DNA from: Enterobacter genomosp. O
Lineage (GTDB): Bacteria > Pseudomonadota > Gammaproteobacteria > Enterobacterales > Enterobacteriaceae
Assembly: GCF_001022965.1 (NCBI RefSeq)
Contig: NZ_LECZ01000027.1
Span: 744,001-808,000 of the forward strand
DNA: 64,000 nucleotides
Reading direction: 5' to 3'
Shown: in pieces, positions 19,328-29,046 of the stretch
How the letters are laid out: the number at the start of each line of letters is the position of its first letter
How positions within the stretch are numbered: the first letter of the stretch is position 1
Program-made: the position numbers and the translations under genes
Notes under the pieces: model-generated
What the model was told of the DNA's origin: nothing
The model's input: only the letters and a program-made list of their open reading frames with translations
Database searches by the model: none

Positions 19328-20953
19328 ATGTGGTTAATCAAAAAGTTACAATGTAACGACATTAAATTTACTCTGGGCTGTGCACTCTTTTTTACGTTGA
19401 TTAATGGGCTGTTTATCCAGCGCAGCTGGGCCATTATCGCCCCTGTACATCTGCACGACATCCTCTTTGCCGCGTCCGTACCGCTGGTGCTCTTCTGCGG
19501 CTGGGTGATTGTCTTTAGCCTGCTCAACATCCCGTATATCCGCAAGCCACTGCTGATTGTCTTAACCATCGGTTGCGCCGCGGCGACCTATTTTATGTAC
19601 ACCTACGGCGCGGTGATCGATCAGAACATGATTGTGAACGTGTTCGAAACCAACTCACAGGAAGCCACCGCCCTGGTCACCCCGCAGATGATTCTGTGGA
19701 TTGCCCTTGCCGGCCTCGTTCCCTCGGTGGTACTGGCATTGACCCGCATCCGTACCGGAAAATGGTGGTATGCCCTGCTGACGCGCGTTGCCGCGATGCT
19801 CGGTGCCCTGCTGGTGATTATCCTGATTGCGGCGCTGTTTTATAAAGATTACGCGTCGCTGTTTCGCAACAACAAAAGCATCGTCAAAATGGTGACCCCG
19901 GCGAACTATGTCAGCGCCGTGGTGAAGTACAGCAAAATGCGCTGGTTTGCAGGCGATCAAACGCTGGTGCGGATTGGCGAAGATGCCCATAAAGGGCCAT
20001 TAATTTCCGGTCAGCAAAAGAAAACCGTTCTGGTGCTTGTCGTCGGCGAAGCGTCTCGCGCGGCAAACTACTCCCTGAACGGTTACGGGCGTGAAACCAA
20101 CCCTGAGCTGAAAAAGCAGGATGTGATTAACTTCCCGCAGGCCTCCTCGTGCGGGACTGAAACCGCCGTTTCCGTTCCCTGCATGTTCTCCGGCATGACG
20201 CGCAGCAAATACGATGCCGACCTGGCTCATCATCAGGAAGGGCTGCTCGACGTGCTCAACCATGCGGGCGTCAACCTGCTGTGGCGCGACAACGACGGCG
20301 GCTGCAAAGGTGCCTGCGATCGCATACCCCATACCGATATGACGCAGTGGAAACTGGACCAGTTCTGCAAAGACAAATCCTGTATCGACGATGTCAATTT
20401 CTACCGTCTGGACAACGTGCTGGATGGCCTGAAGCAGGACACGGTGCTGGTTATCCACCTGATGGGGAGCCACGGTCCGGCGTACTATCGCCGTTATCCG
20501 GATAATTTCCGTAAGTTCACCCCAACCTGCGATACCAACGAAATTCAGGATTGCGACCATCAGGCGCTGATTAACACCTATGACAACACCATCCTGTATA
20601 CCGACAGCATGGTCAGTAAAACCATCGATACGCTGAAAGCGCGCCAGGCGAGCATGAACACTGCCCTGATTTACCTCTCGGATCACGGGGAATCACTGGG
20701 TGAAAGCGGTATCTATCTGCACGGTACGCCGTACATGCTGGCACCGGAGCAGCAAACGCACATTCCGTTTATGTTCTGGCTGTCCCCGGACTATGCGAAA
20801 AACTTTGGCATTAACGAACAGTGCTTACGCGACCACGCTACAAAAAATGCGGTTTCCCAGGACAATTTATTCTCGACCGTGCTGGGCATGATGGACGTGA
20901 AATCAAAGGTTTACCAACAGCAGCTGGATATTCTGAGCGCATGTCGTCAGTAA
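19328..20953 (+). CDS. eptA: EptA-type lipid A phosphoethanolamine transferase
   Basis: Inner-membrane enzyme transferring phosphoethanolamine to lipid A, reducing polymyxin binding; 541 residues. Five hydrophobic helices occupy about residues 10-175; the periplasmic alkaline-phosphatase-like domain follows. Metal and catalytic residues fit the EptA/MCR pattern: Glu241 (VVGEASRA), nucleophile Thr277 (SCGTET), His382 (MGSHGP), Asp452-His453 (SDHGES) and His465 (LHGTPY). Several disulfide cysteines (GGCKGACD, CKDKSC) are conserved. By remembered sequence it is nearer to E. coli EptA than to MCR-9. E. coli has eptA with basRS, not here. Confidence 0.93.
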   Translation: MWLIKKLQCNDIKFTLGCALFFTLINGLFIQRSWAIIAPVHLHDILFAASVPLVLFCGWVIVFSLLNIPYIRKPLLIVLTIGCAAATYFMYTYGAVIDQNMIVNVFETNSQEATALVTPQMILWIALAGLVPSVVLALTRIRTGKWWYALLTRVAAMLGALLVIILIAALFYKDYASLFRNNKSIVKMVTPANYVSAVVKYSKMRWFAGDQTLVRIGEDAHKGPLISGQQKKTVLVLVVGEASRAANYSLNGYGRETNPELKKQDVINFPQASSCGTETAVSVPCMFSGMTRSKYDADLAHHQEGLLDVLNHAGVNLLWRDNDGGCKGACDRIPHTDMTQWKLDQFCKDKSCIDDVNFYRLDNVLDGLKQDTVLVIHLMGSHGPAYYRRYPDNFRKFTPTCDTNEIQDCDHQALINTYDNTILYTDSMVSKTIDTLKARQASMNTALIYLSDHGESLGESGIYLHGTPYMLAPEQQTHIPFMFWLSPDYAKNFGINEQCLRDHATKNAVSQDNLFSTVLGMMDVKSKVYQQQLDILSACRQ

Positions 20954-20965
20954 ACTCGCTTGCAT

Positions 20966-20981
20966 TAGACCGAACGGTCTA
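20966..20981. promoter_or_regulatory. NemR operator
   Basis: TAGACCGAACGGTCTA, an inverted repeat with seven-base arms, lies 14-29 bases before the nemR ATG. It matches the known NemR box. A degenerate half copy (CTGGTCTA) sits at 21627-21634 before nemA. Confidence 0.85.
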
Positions 20982-20994
20982 TTAGAGTGCGGCC

Positions 20995-21594
20995 ATGAGC
21001 AGAAATACTGAACACGATACCCGCGAACATTTACTGGCTACCGGCGAGCGGCTTTGCATGCATCGCGGGTTTACCGGTATGGGGTTGAGCGAACTGTTAA
21101 AAACCGCCGAAGTACCGAAGGGGTCGTTTTATCACTACTTCCGGTCCAAGGAGGCTTTTGGCGTGGCGATGCTGGAGCGTCATTATGCTGGCTACCACCA
21201 GCGTCTGGCGACCCACTTTGCCTCCGGTGAAGGCAACTATCGCGATCGTGTTCTGAACTACTATCAGGAAACGCTGAACCAGTTCTGTCAGCAGGGCATT
21301 ATCAGCGGATGCCTGACGGTCAAACTGTCTGCCGAAGTGTGCGATCTTTCTGAAGATATGCGCACGGCGATGGATAAAGGTGCCAGCGGCGTTATCGCCC
21401 TGCTGGCCCAGGCGCTGGAGAAAGGCCGCAATGAAAAAACGCTGGCCTTTTCCGGCGAGCCGTTAACCCAGGCGCAGGTGTTATATGCGCTCTGGTTAGG
21501 TGCTAACCTGCAGGCAAAAATTTCGCGCAGTGCCGTGCCGCTTGAAAGCGCGCTGGCACATGTGAAAAACAGCATTACTGCGCCTGGCGTATAA
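20995..21594 (+). CDS. nemR: NemR, TetR-family electrophile-responsive repressor
   Basis: 199-residue repressor of nemA and gloA that responds to reactive electrophiles and hypochlorite by cysteine modification. N-terminal TetR helix-turn-helix includes [20 protein letters not shown]. Redox-relevant cysteines are present, including the one in [14 protein letters not shown] that corresponds to Cys106 of E. coli NemR. Operator just upstream indicates autorepression of the nemR-nemA-gloA transcript. Confidence 0.96.
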   Translation: MSRNTEHDTREHLLATGERLCMHRGFTGMGLSELLKTAEVPKGSFYHYFRSKEAFGVAMLERHYAGYHQRLATHFASGEGNYRDRVLNYYQETLNQFCQQGIISGCLTVKLSAEVCDLSEDMRTAMDKGASGVIALLAQALEKGRNEKTLAFSGEPLTQAQVLYALWLGANLQAKISRSAVPLESALAHVKNSITAPGV

Positions 21595-21647
21595 CAGGCG
21601 TTTTTATTTATTCCATTACTAGTCGACTGGTCTACTCAGGAGTCTTT

Positions 21648-22745
21648 ATGTCAGCTGAAAATCTCTTTACCCCCTTGAAAGTGGGTGCCGTCACGGCGCC
21701 AAACCGCGTGTTCATGGCTCCGCTTACCCGTCTGCGCAGCATTGAGCCGGGCGACATCCCAACCCCACTGATGGGTGAATACTACCGTCAGCGCGCCAGC
21801 TCTGGTCTGATCATCACCGAAGCCACGCAGATTTCTGCTCAGGCTAAGGGCTACGCGGGTGCACCGGGTCTTCACAGCCCGGAACAGATTGCCGCATGGC
21901 AGAAAATCACCGCTGGCGTTCACGCTGAAGAGGGTCGTATTGCGGTCCAGCTGTGGCATACCGGTCGTATCTCTCACAGCAGCATTCAGCCCGGCGGCCA
22001 GGCTCCGGTCTCCGCTTCGGCCCTGAGCGCCAATACCCGTACTTCCCTGCGTGATGAAAACGGTAATGCGATCCGCGTGGATACCTCTATGCCTCGCGCA
22101 CTGGAACTGGATGAGATCCCGGGCATTGTTAACGACTTCCGCCAGGCCGTGGCCAACGCGCGCGAAGCCGGATTTGACCTGGTTGAGCTGCACTCCGCGC
22201 ATGGCTATCTGCTTCACCAGTTCCTGTCACCGTCCTCTAACCACCGCACCGACCAGTACGGCGGCAGCGTCGAAAACCGTGCCCGCCTGGTGCTGGAAGT
22301 GGTTGACGCCGTTTGTCAGGAGTGGAGCCCGGACCGTATCGGCATTCGTGTTTCCCCAATCGGTTCTTTCCAGAACGTCGATAACGGCCCGAATGAAGAA
22401 GCCGACGCGCTCTATCTGATTGAAGAGCTGGCGAAACGCGGTATTGCGTATCTCCACATGTCCGAGCCGGACTGGGCCGGCGGTAAGCCTTACACTGAAG
22501 CTTTCCGTCAGAAAGTGCGCGAACGCTTCCACGGCGTGATCATCGGTGCGGGGGCCTATACCCCTGAGAAAGCCGAAGATCTGATTAATAAAGGGCTGAT
22601 CGATGCCGTCGCGTTTGGCCGCGACTACATCGCCAACCCGGATCTGGTTGCCCGTCTGCAGCAGAAAGCGGCACTGAACCCGCAGCGTCCGGAAAGCTTC
22701 TACGGCGGCGGCGCGGAAGGCTACACCGACTACCCTTCTCTGTAA
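21648..22745 (+). CDS. nemA: NemA, N-ethylmaleimide reductase (Old Yellow Enzyme family)
   Basis: 365-residue FMN- and NADPH-dependent ene-reductase acting on maleimides, nitrate esters and other electrophiles. Features: [21 protein letters not shown], the catalytic/binding segment [33 protein letters not shown] and the flavin-phosphate loop ending [12 protein letters not shown]. It follows nemR within the same operon, and gloA is next, as in E. coli. Confidence 0.97.
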   Translation: MSAENLFTPLKVGAVTAPNRVFMAPLTRLRSIEPGDIPTPLMGEYYRQRASSGLIITEATQISAQAKGYAGAPGLHSPEQIAAWQKITAGVHAEEGRIAVQLWHTGRISHSSIQPGGQAPVSASALSANTRTSLRDENGNAIRVDTSMPRALELDEIPGIVNDFRQAVANAREAGFDLVELHSAHGYLLHQFLSPSSNHRTDQYGGSVENRARLVLEVVDAVCQEWSPDRIGIRVSPIGSFQNVDNGPNEEADALYLIEELAKRGIAYLHMSEPDWAGGKPYTEAFRQKVRERFHGVIIGAGAYTPEKAEDLINKGLIDAVAFGRDYIANPDLVARLQQKAALNPQRPESFYGGGAEGYTDYPSL

Positions 22746-22846
22746 TCTCGCCATTGTTCATTGATAGCGGCGACACTTCGCCGCTATACTAAAACATCGT
22801 TTCTGTTCAAAAAAAACAGTCTGTTCCACAGGTTAATGAGGAAATT

Positions 22847-23254
22847 ATGCGCCTACTTCACACCATGCTGCGCGTTGGCGATCTGCAACGTTCGATTGAT
22901 TTCTACACTAACGTACTGGGTATGAAACTGCTGCGCACCAGCGAAAACCCGGAATACAAATACTCGCTGGCGTTCGTGGGCTACGGCCCGGAAACGGATG
23001 AGGCGGTTATCGAGCTGACCTACAACTGGGGGGTAGACAGCTACGAGCTGGGCACGGCATATGGTCACATCGCGCTGGAAGTGGACAACGCGGCTGAAGC
23101 CTGTGAACGCATTCGCAGCAACGGCGGTAACGTTACGCGCGAAGCGGGCCCGGTAAAAGGTGGCACCACCGTGATTGCGTTCGTGGAAGATCCGGACGGT
23201 TATAAAATCGAGCTGATTGAAGCCAAAGACGCCGGTCGCGGTCTGGGCAACTGA
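22847..23254 (+). CDS. gloA: GloA, glyoxalase I (lactoylglutathione lyase)
   Basis: 135-residue nickel-type glyoxalase converting the methylglyoxal-glutathione hemithioacetal to S-lactoylglutathione. Metal ligands of the family are visible: His5 (MRLLHTML), Glu56 ([10 protein letters not shown]), His74 (YGHIALEV) and Glu122 (YKIELIE). Between nemA and gloA lies a perfect 9-bp hairpin (22764-22787) without a U tract, so both independent and NemR-driven transcription are possible. Confidence 0.97.
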   Translation: MRLLHTMLRVGDLQRSIDFYTNVLGMKLLRTSENPEYKYSLAFVGYGPETDEAVIELTYNWGVDSYELGTAYGHIALEVDNAAEACERIRSNGGNVTREAGPVKGGTTVIAFVEDPDGYKIELIEAKDAGRGLGN

Positions 23255-23349
23255 TCCCTCAGGGCGCAACGTGCGCCCGTAGTTTTACTGCATCACCCGC
23301 CAAAATTTGCCATAATGCGCTCTGCTTTTTCCCCATGTAAGAGACCCTG

Positions 23350-24009
23350 ATGTCCGATAACGCTCAATTTAGCGGTCTGTGCGACCGTTTTCGTGGTTTT
23401 TATCCCGTTGTCATTGATGTAGAAACAGCCGGATTTAACGCTAAAACCGATGCGCTGCTCGAAATTGCCGCCATCACGCTGAAGATGGATGAACAGGGCT
23501 GGCTTACACCGGACACCACGCTGCATTTCCACGTTGAACCTTTCGAAGGGGCAAACTTACAGCCGGAAGCACTGGCGTTTAACGGTATCGACCCGCATAA
23601 CCCGCTGCGCGGTGCGGTCAGTGAATATGATGCGCTGCACGCCATTTTTAAAATGGTGCGTAAAGGCATGAAAGAAAGCAACTGCAGCCGCGCCATCATG
23701 GTGGCCCATAACGCCACCTTCGATCACAGCTTTACCATGGCCGCCGCGGAGCGCGCGTCGCTCAAGCGAAACCCCTTCCATCCTTTTGTGACCTTCGACA
23801 CCGCCGCACTGAGCGGCCTGGCGCTGGGACAAACGGTGTTATCAAAAGCCTGCATCACGGCCGGGATTGAGTTTGACGGCACGCAGGCCCACTCCGCTCT
23901 GTATGACACGGAGCGCACAGCTGAGCTGTTCTGTGAGATCGTCAACCGCTGGAAGCGTCTGGGCGGCTGGCCGCTGCCGATGGGTGATGAGGCCGATCGC
24001 CAATCGTAG
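23350..24009 (+). CDS. rnt: RNase T
   Basis: 219-residue DEDDh 3'-5' exoribonuclease trimming the ends of tRNA and other stable RNAs. Catalytic motifs: Exo [11 protein letters not shown] (Asp/Glu), Exo [12 protein letters not shown], Exo [14 protein letters not shown] (His/Asp). Family length. Followed by a REP element and a bidirectional terminator shared with the convergent grxD. Confidence 0.97.
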   Translation: MSDNAQFSGLCDRFRGFYPVVIDVETAGFNAKTDALLEIAAITLKMDEQGWLTPDTTLHFHVEPFEGANLQPEALAFNGIDPHNPLRGAVSEYDALHAIFKMVRKGMKESNCSRAIMVAHNATFDHSFTMAAAERASLKRNPFHPFVTFDTAALSGLALGQTVLSKACITAGIEFDGTQAHSALYDTERTAELFCEIVNRWKRLGGWPLPMGDEADRQS

Positions 24010-24035
24010 GCCGGGTCAGCGCAGCGCCACCCGGC
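24010..24035. repeat. REP palindrome after rnt
   Basis: Imperfect palindrome GCCGGGT...ACCCGGC with GCGCAGCGC at its centre, same family as the element after gstA. Confidence 0.78.
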
Positions 24036-24070
24036 AAAAAAAAAGCGACCACATAGCGGGTCGCTTTTTT
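24036..24070. terminator. Bidirectional terminator between rnt and grxD
   Basis: Stem GCGACC/GGTCGC (24045-24050 and 24059-24064) flanked by nine A residues on the left and six T residues on the right. Confidence 0.9.
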
Positions 24071-24084
24071 ATTTCCGCAGAAAA

Positions 24085-24432
24085 TTACTCTGCGTCCGGC
24101 TCTTCAGTTTTGTACTTAGCCGCCGTCTCTTTGATCAGCTGCTGCAGTTCGCCGCGCTGATACATTTCAATCAGGATATCGCAACCGCCAACCAGTTCGC
24201 CGTCTACCCACAGCTGTGGGAAAGTCGGCCAGTTCGCGTACTTAGGCAGCTCAGCGCGGATGTCCGGGTTCTGCAGGATATCAACGTAAGCAAAACGCTC
24301 ACCACAGGCTGACAGCGCCTGAACCGCTTGCGCGGAGAAGCCGCAGCTTGGCAGCTTCGGAGAACCTTTCATATACAGCAGAATCGGGTTTTCAGCGATC
24401 TGGCGCTGGATTTTTTCAATAGTGGTGCTCAT
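24085..24432 (-). CDS. grxD: GrxD, monothiol glutaredoxin 4
   Basis: 115-residue CGFS-type glutaredoxin handling 2Fe-2S clusters together with BolA-family partners. The active site KLPSCGFSAQAVQ (Cys30) and the glutathione-binding WPTFPQLWVDGELVGGCDI are present. It lies divergent from mepH across a 338-base gap. The suf operon at the other end of the window also serves iron-sulfur assembly. Confidence 0.97.
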   Translation of the reverse strand: MSTTIEKIQRQIAENPILLYMKGSPKLPSCGFSAQAVQALSACGERFAYVDILQNPDIRAELPKYANWPTFPQLWVDGELVGGCDILIEMYQRGELQQLIKETAAKYKTEEPDAE

Positions 24433-24770
24433 GTCTTGCTTCCTTTAACTTCTGTTACGGCATTCGTCTGACATTGTAGCGGTTCAGACTGGCATCGGAA
24501 AATAACATTTTTGTCACGTTTATACATTCTACCCCGAGTCACGAAAAGTTGCATTGCAAATGGTGTTTAACCCTGCGGCAGTCAGGGTTTTGCTTAGGGA
24601 ATGGGCAAATGTGCGACAGAACGATGAATTTTTTTGCACTTGCTAACGAAACACGATTGTAGATTGAAAAATGCTATTAACTTTCTGGGTTTTTATGGAT
24701 TAGAATCGACGGGCTTTGTAAATCACACGCGGGTATTATTGATGACCTGCATTTATCAGGGGACTGCCCA
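24433..24770. other. Divergent control region grxD/mepH
   Basis: AT-rich 338 bases with promoters for both genes. A hairpin AACCCTG/CAGGGTT (24569-24589) followed by TTGCTT stands out; no candidate ORF or clear regulator site was recognised. Confidence 0.5.
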
Positions 24771-25544
24771 GTGGCGCGGATAAATAAAATCTCGATCACG
24801 CTCTGTGCTTTACTGTTTACATCACTCACTTTCACGCCAGTGGCAAACGCCTCTCAGCAGGCGCGGCATTCTGCCGTACAAAAAAACCATCTGGTGAAAA
24901 CCACAGAACGTAAGAAAAAAACCACCGCTAAGAACGACAAGAAAAAAACAACCACACAGACTAAACAGACCGCTTCCAGCAAGACGAAAACAAAATCTTC
25001 CCGCACTGCCCACATCGCCAAAAGCAAAGCTTCGCAAACCGCCGCTAACCTCGTTACTGAAAAATGCATCACGCGCAAAGGCCACAAGGCGAAGTGCACA
25101 AAGGTCACGAAAATAGCGGAAGTGCATAAAGTGCGCGTACAGAAAGCGCAGAAAACCGCGATGAACAAGCTGATGGGGCAGATTGGAAAACCTTATCACT
25201 GGGGTGGCAGTTCGCCACGTACCGGTTTTGACTGCAGCGGCCTCGTCTATTACGCCTATAAAGATCTGGTCAAGTTCCGCATTCCTCGCACCGCCAATGA
25301 GATGTACCACCTGCGCGATGCTTCCCCGGTTGACCGTGGAGAGCTGGAAAACGGCGATCTGGTGTTCTTCCGCACTCAGGGCCGCGGCACGGCTGACCAC
25401 GTTGGCGTTTATGTCGGCAACGGAAAATTCATCCAGTCACCGCGTAGCGGCCAGGATATTCAGATCACCTCTCTCAGTGAAGACTACTGGGTACGTCACT
25501 ACGTCGGCGCGCGTCGCGTGATGACGCCGAAAACCATTCGCTAA
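24771..25544 (+). CDS. mepH: MepH, murein DD-endopeptidase (NlpC/P60)
   Basis: 257-residue periplasmic endopeptidase cutting D-Ala-mDAP crosslinks in murein growth. GTG start at 24771. Signal peptide about residues 1-27 ending ANA; a low-complexity Lys/Thr-rich linker runs to about residue 85; the NlpC/P60 domain follows with catalytic cysteine in [11 protein letters not shown], histidine in [10 protein letters not shown] and the third residue in [10 protein letters not shown]. The basic linker differs in sequence and length from that of E. coli, as usual for this family. Confidence 0.95.
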   Translation: MARINKISITLCALLFTSLTFTPVANASQQARHSAVQKNHLVKTTERKKKTTAKNDKKKTTTQTKQTASSKTKTKSSRTAHIAKSKASQTAANLVTEKCITRKGHKAKCTKVTKIAEVHKVRVQKAQKTAMNKLMGQIGKPYHWGGSSPRTGFDCSGLVYYAYKDLVKFRIPRTANEMYHLRDASPVDRGELENGDLVFFRTQGRGTADHVGVYVGNGKFIQSPRSGQDIQITSLSEDYWVRHYVGARRVMTPKTIR

Positions 25545-25662
25545 CCCCTGCCCTGCCACGCCCGTGGCAGGGTAAGTTCCTCTTTTGCATACCCTTTCAA
25601 TTTGCTATCCTGTCCCTGTTGTCTGTGTGGTTATTGACAACGCAAAATACAATAAGGAGAGA

Positions 25663-25672
25663 AGCAATGTCG
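25663..25672 (+). promoter_or_regulatory. Predicted RyhB pairing site at the sodB start
   Basis: GAAGCAATGT spans the start codon and is perfectly complementary to the ACAUUGCUUC core that I recall from RyhB. sodB is a classic RyhB target; here the match is 10 contiguous bases and also overlaps the AAGGAGAG ribosome site region. Confidence 0.6.
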
Positions 25673-26248
25673 TTCGAATTACCTGCACTACCGTATGCAA
25701 AAGACGCCCTGGCACCGCACATTTCTGCGGAAACCCTGGAATATCATTATGGCAAGCATCACCAGACGTACGTCACCAACCTGAACAACCTGATCAAGGG
25801 CACCGATTTCGAAGGCAAAACGCTGGAAGAGATCGTCCGCAGCTCAGAGGGTGGCGTATTTAACAACGCCGCTCAGGTGTGGAACCACACCTTCTACTGG
25901 CACTGCCTGGCACCGAATGCCGGTGGTGAGCCTGCAGGTGAACTGGCTGCCGCCATTAACGCCGCATTTGGCAGCTTCGCGGATTTCAAAGCGAAGTTCA
26001 CCGATGCCGCGATCAAGAACTTCGGCTCTGGCTGGACGTGGCTGGTTAAAGAGGCTGACGGCAAACTGGCTATCGTTTCCACTTCTAACGCGGGCACCCC
26101 GCTGACCACCAGCGCTAAGCCGCTGATGACCGTAGACGTTTGGGAACACGCTTACTATATTGATTACCGTAACGCGCGTCCTAACTACCTGGAGCACTTC
26201 TGGGCGCTGGTTAACTGGGACTTTGTGGCGAAGAACTTCGCCGCGTAA
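25667..26248 (+). CDS. sodB: SodB, iron superoxide dismutase
   Basis: 193-residue cytoplasmic Fe-SOD, same length as E. coli. Start is ATG at 25667 ([15 protein letters not shown]) behind AAGGAGAG; the frame extends upstream but without conservation. Iron ligands are in [22 protein letters not shown] and [24 protein letters not shown] marks the iron rather than manganese type. A strong terminator follows directly. Likely controlled by Fur through RyhB. Confidence 0.97.
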   Translation: MSFELPALPYAKDALAPHISAETLEYHYGKHHQTYVTNLNNLIKGTDFEGKTLEEIVRSSEGGVFNNAAQVWNHTFYWHCLAPNAGGEPAGELAAAINAAFGSFADFKAKFTDAAIKNFGSGWTWLVKEADGKLAIVSTSNAGTPLTTSAKPLMTVDVWEHAYYIDYRNARPNYLEHFWALVNWDFVAKNFAA

Positions 26249-26254
26249 GAGACA

Positions 26255-26283
26255 CGCAGAAGGGTTCGCCCTTCTGCGTTTTT
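26255..26283 (+). terminator. sodB terminator
   Basis: Ten-base-pair stem CGCAGAAGGG/CCCTTCTGCG with a stable TTCG tetraloop and TTTTT. Confidence 0.95.
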
Positions 26284-26286
26284 GGT

Positions 26287-27453
26287 TTATTCAGCAGCGC
26301 AGGCTGCTTCTGGCTGTTTACGACCCGACATCATCACCAGCAGCAGGCCGAGCGCGGCAATGATTGCCCCCATCACCGGCACAAAGCTGTACCCCAGCCC
26401 CCCTGAAATCACGGCCCCACCGGCCGCCGCACCGAGCGCATTGCCCAGGTTGAAGGCACCGATATTGACCGAAGATGAGAGACCCGGCGCTTCATGCGCG
26501 ACGCGCATCACGCGCATCTGCAGCGGTGGAACCACGGCAAAGGTCGCAGCACCCCAGACGACCATCGCAATGGCGGCCCCATACTCATTACGCGCCAGCC
26601 ACGGAATGGCGATCATAATGACAATCAGCAGGGTTAAGAAGCCCTTCAGCGTCCCGCTCACGGAACGGTCGGCAAATTTCCCACCCAGATAGTTGCCAAT
26701 CGAGAAGCCCACGCCAATCAGCACCAGCATTGCGGTAACAAAGAGAGGCGTTGCGTGGGTGATGTCATGCAACACCGGCGAAATGTAGGTATAAAGGGTG
26801 AACATCGCCCCTGCCCCCAATACGGTGGTGAGCAGCGCGGAGAGCACCTGCGGGCGCATCAGCACCGAAAGCTCTCTGCGAACGTCAGGACGTTCCCCCG
26901 CGCTGCCTTTCGGCAAGGAGAAGAACAGCGCCACCATGGCAATCACGCCAAGCCCGGCGGTCGCCAGGAAGGACATACGCCAGCCGATCGCTTCACCCAG
27001 CCAGGTTGCCGCAGGTACCCCGCCAATGTTGGCAATCGTCAGGCCCATAAACATGGTTGCCACGGCGCTCGCCTGCTTGTGTTTTGGTACCACGCTTGCC
27101 GCCACGACCGACCCCAGCCCAAAGAAGGCGCCGTGGTTAAGGCTGGTCAGAATGCGTGACAGCATCAGCGTGGTGTAGTCCGGCGCAATGGCGGAAAGCA
27201 CGTTGCCCAGGGTGAAAATGGCCATCAGGAATATCAGCGCATTGCGGCGCGCGCGGTGCGAAAGGAGAAGCGTCATCAGCGGCGCGCCAACCATCACGCC
27301 GATTGCGTAGGCGCTGATTAACATGCCTGCAGCAGGGATAGAGACATCCACGCCCCGGGCAATAACAGGCAGTAACCCCATCGGGGAGAATTCAGTGGTG
27401 CCAATCCCAAAAGCGCCAATCGCCAGGGCCAGCAGGGGAAAATTGATTTTCAT
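26287..27453 (-). CDS. ydhP: YdhP, MFS transporter
   Basis: 388-residue major facilitator permease of the arabinose-efflux (DHA1) type, twelve predicted helices. N terminus KINFPLLALAIGAFGIGTTE; loop 2-3 motif GAPLMTLLLSHRARRNAL; central loop rich in charged residues near 190-200. Substrate unknown. It converges on sodB and is preceded on its own strand by the micropeptide gene ynhF. Confidence 0.92.
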   Translation of the reverse strand: MKINFPLLALAIGAFGIGTTEFSPMGLLPVIARGVDVSIPAAGMLISAYAIGVMVGAPLMTLLLSHRARRNALIFLMAIFTLGNVLSAIAPDYTTLMLSRILTSLNHGAFFGLGSVVAASVVPKHKQASAVATMFMGLTIANIGGVPAATWLGEAIGWRMSFLATAGLGVIAMVALFFSLPKGSAGERPDVRRELSVLMRPQVLSALLTTVLGAGAMFTLYTYISPVLHDITHATPLFVTAMLVLIGVGFSIGNYLGGKFADRSVSGTLKGFLTLLIVIMIAIPWLARNEYGAAIAMVVWGAATFAVVPPLQMRVMRVAHEAPGLSSSVNIGAFNLGNALGAAAGGAVISGGLGYSFVPVMGAIIAALGLLLVMMSGRKQPEAACAAE

Positions 27454-27616
27454 GCGTCAACTCCGGATGCCGTGTCATGTGGTGACACAGAACAAAGAAG
27501 CCGAAAGCATGACATCAATCACAAAAAATGAGAAGTTAACAAAATGGCAAAAGATTTTTGCATGAGAAGTAACAATTGGGGCGATCGGGAGGGAGAACGC
27601 TCTCCCTCCGCGTAAA

Positions 27617-27706
27617 TCAGTGCAGCGCAGCCGTCAGACCGGCAGCCACAATCAGAGCCAGCACAATAACGGTGGTGAACAGCGAAAACTTCAGATCGGA
27701 ACTCAT
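27617..27706 (-). CDS. ynhF: YnhF, 29-residue membrane micropeptide
   Basis: Encodes MSSDLKFSLFTTVIVLALIV followed by AAGLTAALH, clearly the orthologue of E. coli YnhF. It is a single hydrophobic helix with a short polar N terminus. AAGGAG lies eight bases before the ATG. Position between ydhP and purR is as in E. coli. A hairpin (27587-27609, GGGAGGGAGA/TCTCCCTCC) follows but lacks a U tract. Function is not established. Confidence 0.93.
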   Translation of the reverse strand: MSSDLKFSLFTTVIVLALIVAAGLTAALH

Positions 27707-27943
27707 CAATTTTTCTCCTTTTAATCCCCCCACGAAAAGTGAGCCTGCTCATTTTTGCACAGTTTACGTCAAAAATCTTCCTGGATTTAAACTGATAAAC
27801 ACTTTACCTCTTCCCCTTTTCATCAAGATAGGACAAAATTCCACGCTAAATTTATTAGCGTACCGGCCATTGACCCCCTCCTGACGTCCCGTGTCGTTTT
27901 CCCGGCGTGCCGCAACTCAACATTGCGAAATAAGGGTGAGAGA

Positions 27944-27959
27944 AGGCAAACGTTTACCT
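27944..27959. promoter_or_regulatory. PurR operator O1 (autoregulatory)
   Basis: AGGCAAACGTTTACCT, near-perfect palindrome matching the PurR consensus ACGCAAACGTTTGCGT, 45 bases before the purR ATG. Confidence 0.92.
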
Positions 27960-28003
27960 TCAAGTTTTTCAGGAGTTTAGGATATGGTCTGGAGTGACAT
28001 TTA

Positions 28004-29029
28004 ATGGCAACAATTAAAGACGTAGCAAAACGCGCAAACGTTTCCACTACAACCGTATCACATGTTATTAACAAAACCCGCTTCGTGGCGGAAGAGACGC
28101 GCAATGCCGTCTGGGCCGCGATTAAAGAACTGCACTATTCGCCAAGTGCGGTTGCGCGAAGCCTCAAGGTTAATCACACCAAATCCATTGGATTGCTGGC
28201 TACCAGCAGTGAAGCGGCCTATTTTGCCGAGATCATTGAAGCGGTAGAGAAAAACTGCTTCCAGAAAGGCTATACCCTGATTCTGGGCAACGCGTGGAAC
28301 AGCATTGAAAAACAGCGCGCCTACCTGTCGATGATGGCGCAAAAGCGTGTTGATGGCCTGCTGGTGATGTGTTCCGAGTATCCGGAGTCCGTGCTGTCCA
28401 TGCTGGAAGAGTATCGCCATATTCCGATGGTAGTGATGGACTGGGGCGAAGCGCGCGCGGACTTCACCGATTCCGTTATCGATAACGCCTTTGAAGGCGG
28501 CTATATGGCCGGTCGTTATCTGATCGAACGCGGTCACCGCGAGATTGGCGTGATCCCGGGTCCGCTGGAGCGCAACACCGGTGCGGGCCGTCTGGCCGGT
28601 TTCATGAAAGCGATGGAAGAAGCGCTGATCAACGTGCCGGAAAACTGGATCGTGCAGGGCGACTTTGAGCCGGAGTCGGGATACCGCGCAATGCAGCAGA
28701 TCGTCTCCCAGCAGCATCGTCCGACCGCCGTGTTCTGCGGAGGCGACATCATGGCGATGGGCGCGCTCTGCGCCGCCGATGAGCTGGGTCTGCGTGTACC
28801 GCAGGATATTTCCGTGATCGGGTATGACAACGTGCGTAACGCGCGCTACTTTACGCCAGCGTTGACCACCATTCACCAGCCGAAAGATTCGCTGGGCGAA
28901 ACGGCCTTCAACATGCTGATGGACAGGATCGTCAACAAGCGCGAAGAGTCGCAGTCCATTGAAGTTCACCCGCGCCTTATCGAACGCCGTTCCGTTGCGG
29001 ATGGTCCGTTCCGCGACTACCGTCGTTAA
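28004..29029 (+). CDS. purR: PurR, LacI-family purine repressor
   Basis: 341-residue hypoxanthine/guanine-dependent repressor of purine synthesis. N-terminal LacI helix-turn-helix [20 protein letters not shown] plus hinge helix [14 protein letters not shown]; the periplasmic-binding-protein-like core binds corepressor (MSEYPE-type and [16 protein letters not shown] segments). It has its own operator upstream and a second inside the gene, as in E. coli, and neighbours the purine-nucleoside genes punR/punC. Confidence 0.97.
   Translation: MATIKDVAKRANVSTTTVSHVINKTRFVAEETRNAVWAAIKELHYSPSAVARSLKVNHTKSIGLLATSSEAAYFAEIIEAVEKNCFQKGYTLILGNAWNSIEKQRAYLSMMAQKRVDGLLVMCSEYPESVLSMLEEYRHIPMVVMDWGEARADFTDSVIDNAFEGGYMAGRYLIERGHREIGVIPGPLERNTGAGRLAGFMKAMEEALINVPENWIVQGDFEPESGYRAMQQIVSQQHRPTAVFCGGDIMAMGALCAADELGLRVPQDISVIGYDNVRNARYFTPALTTIHQPKDSLGETAFNMLMDRIVNKREESQSIEVHPRLIERRSVADGPFRDYRR
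28032..28047. promoter_or_regulatory. PurR operator O2 inside purR
   Basis: GCGCAAACGTTTCCAC within codons for RANVST of the DNA-binding domain. E. coli purR is known to have such an intragenic second operator. Confidence 0.8.
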
Positions 29030-29046
29030 TCGCTTTACGGGGCCAG

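Noticed and set aside
19328..20953. Idea that the phosphoethanolamine transferase is a mobile mcr gene
   Set aside because: No insertion sequence or cassette flanks it, neighbours are chromosomal backbone, and the sequence resembles EptA more than the MCR-9 N terminus I remember.
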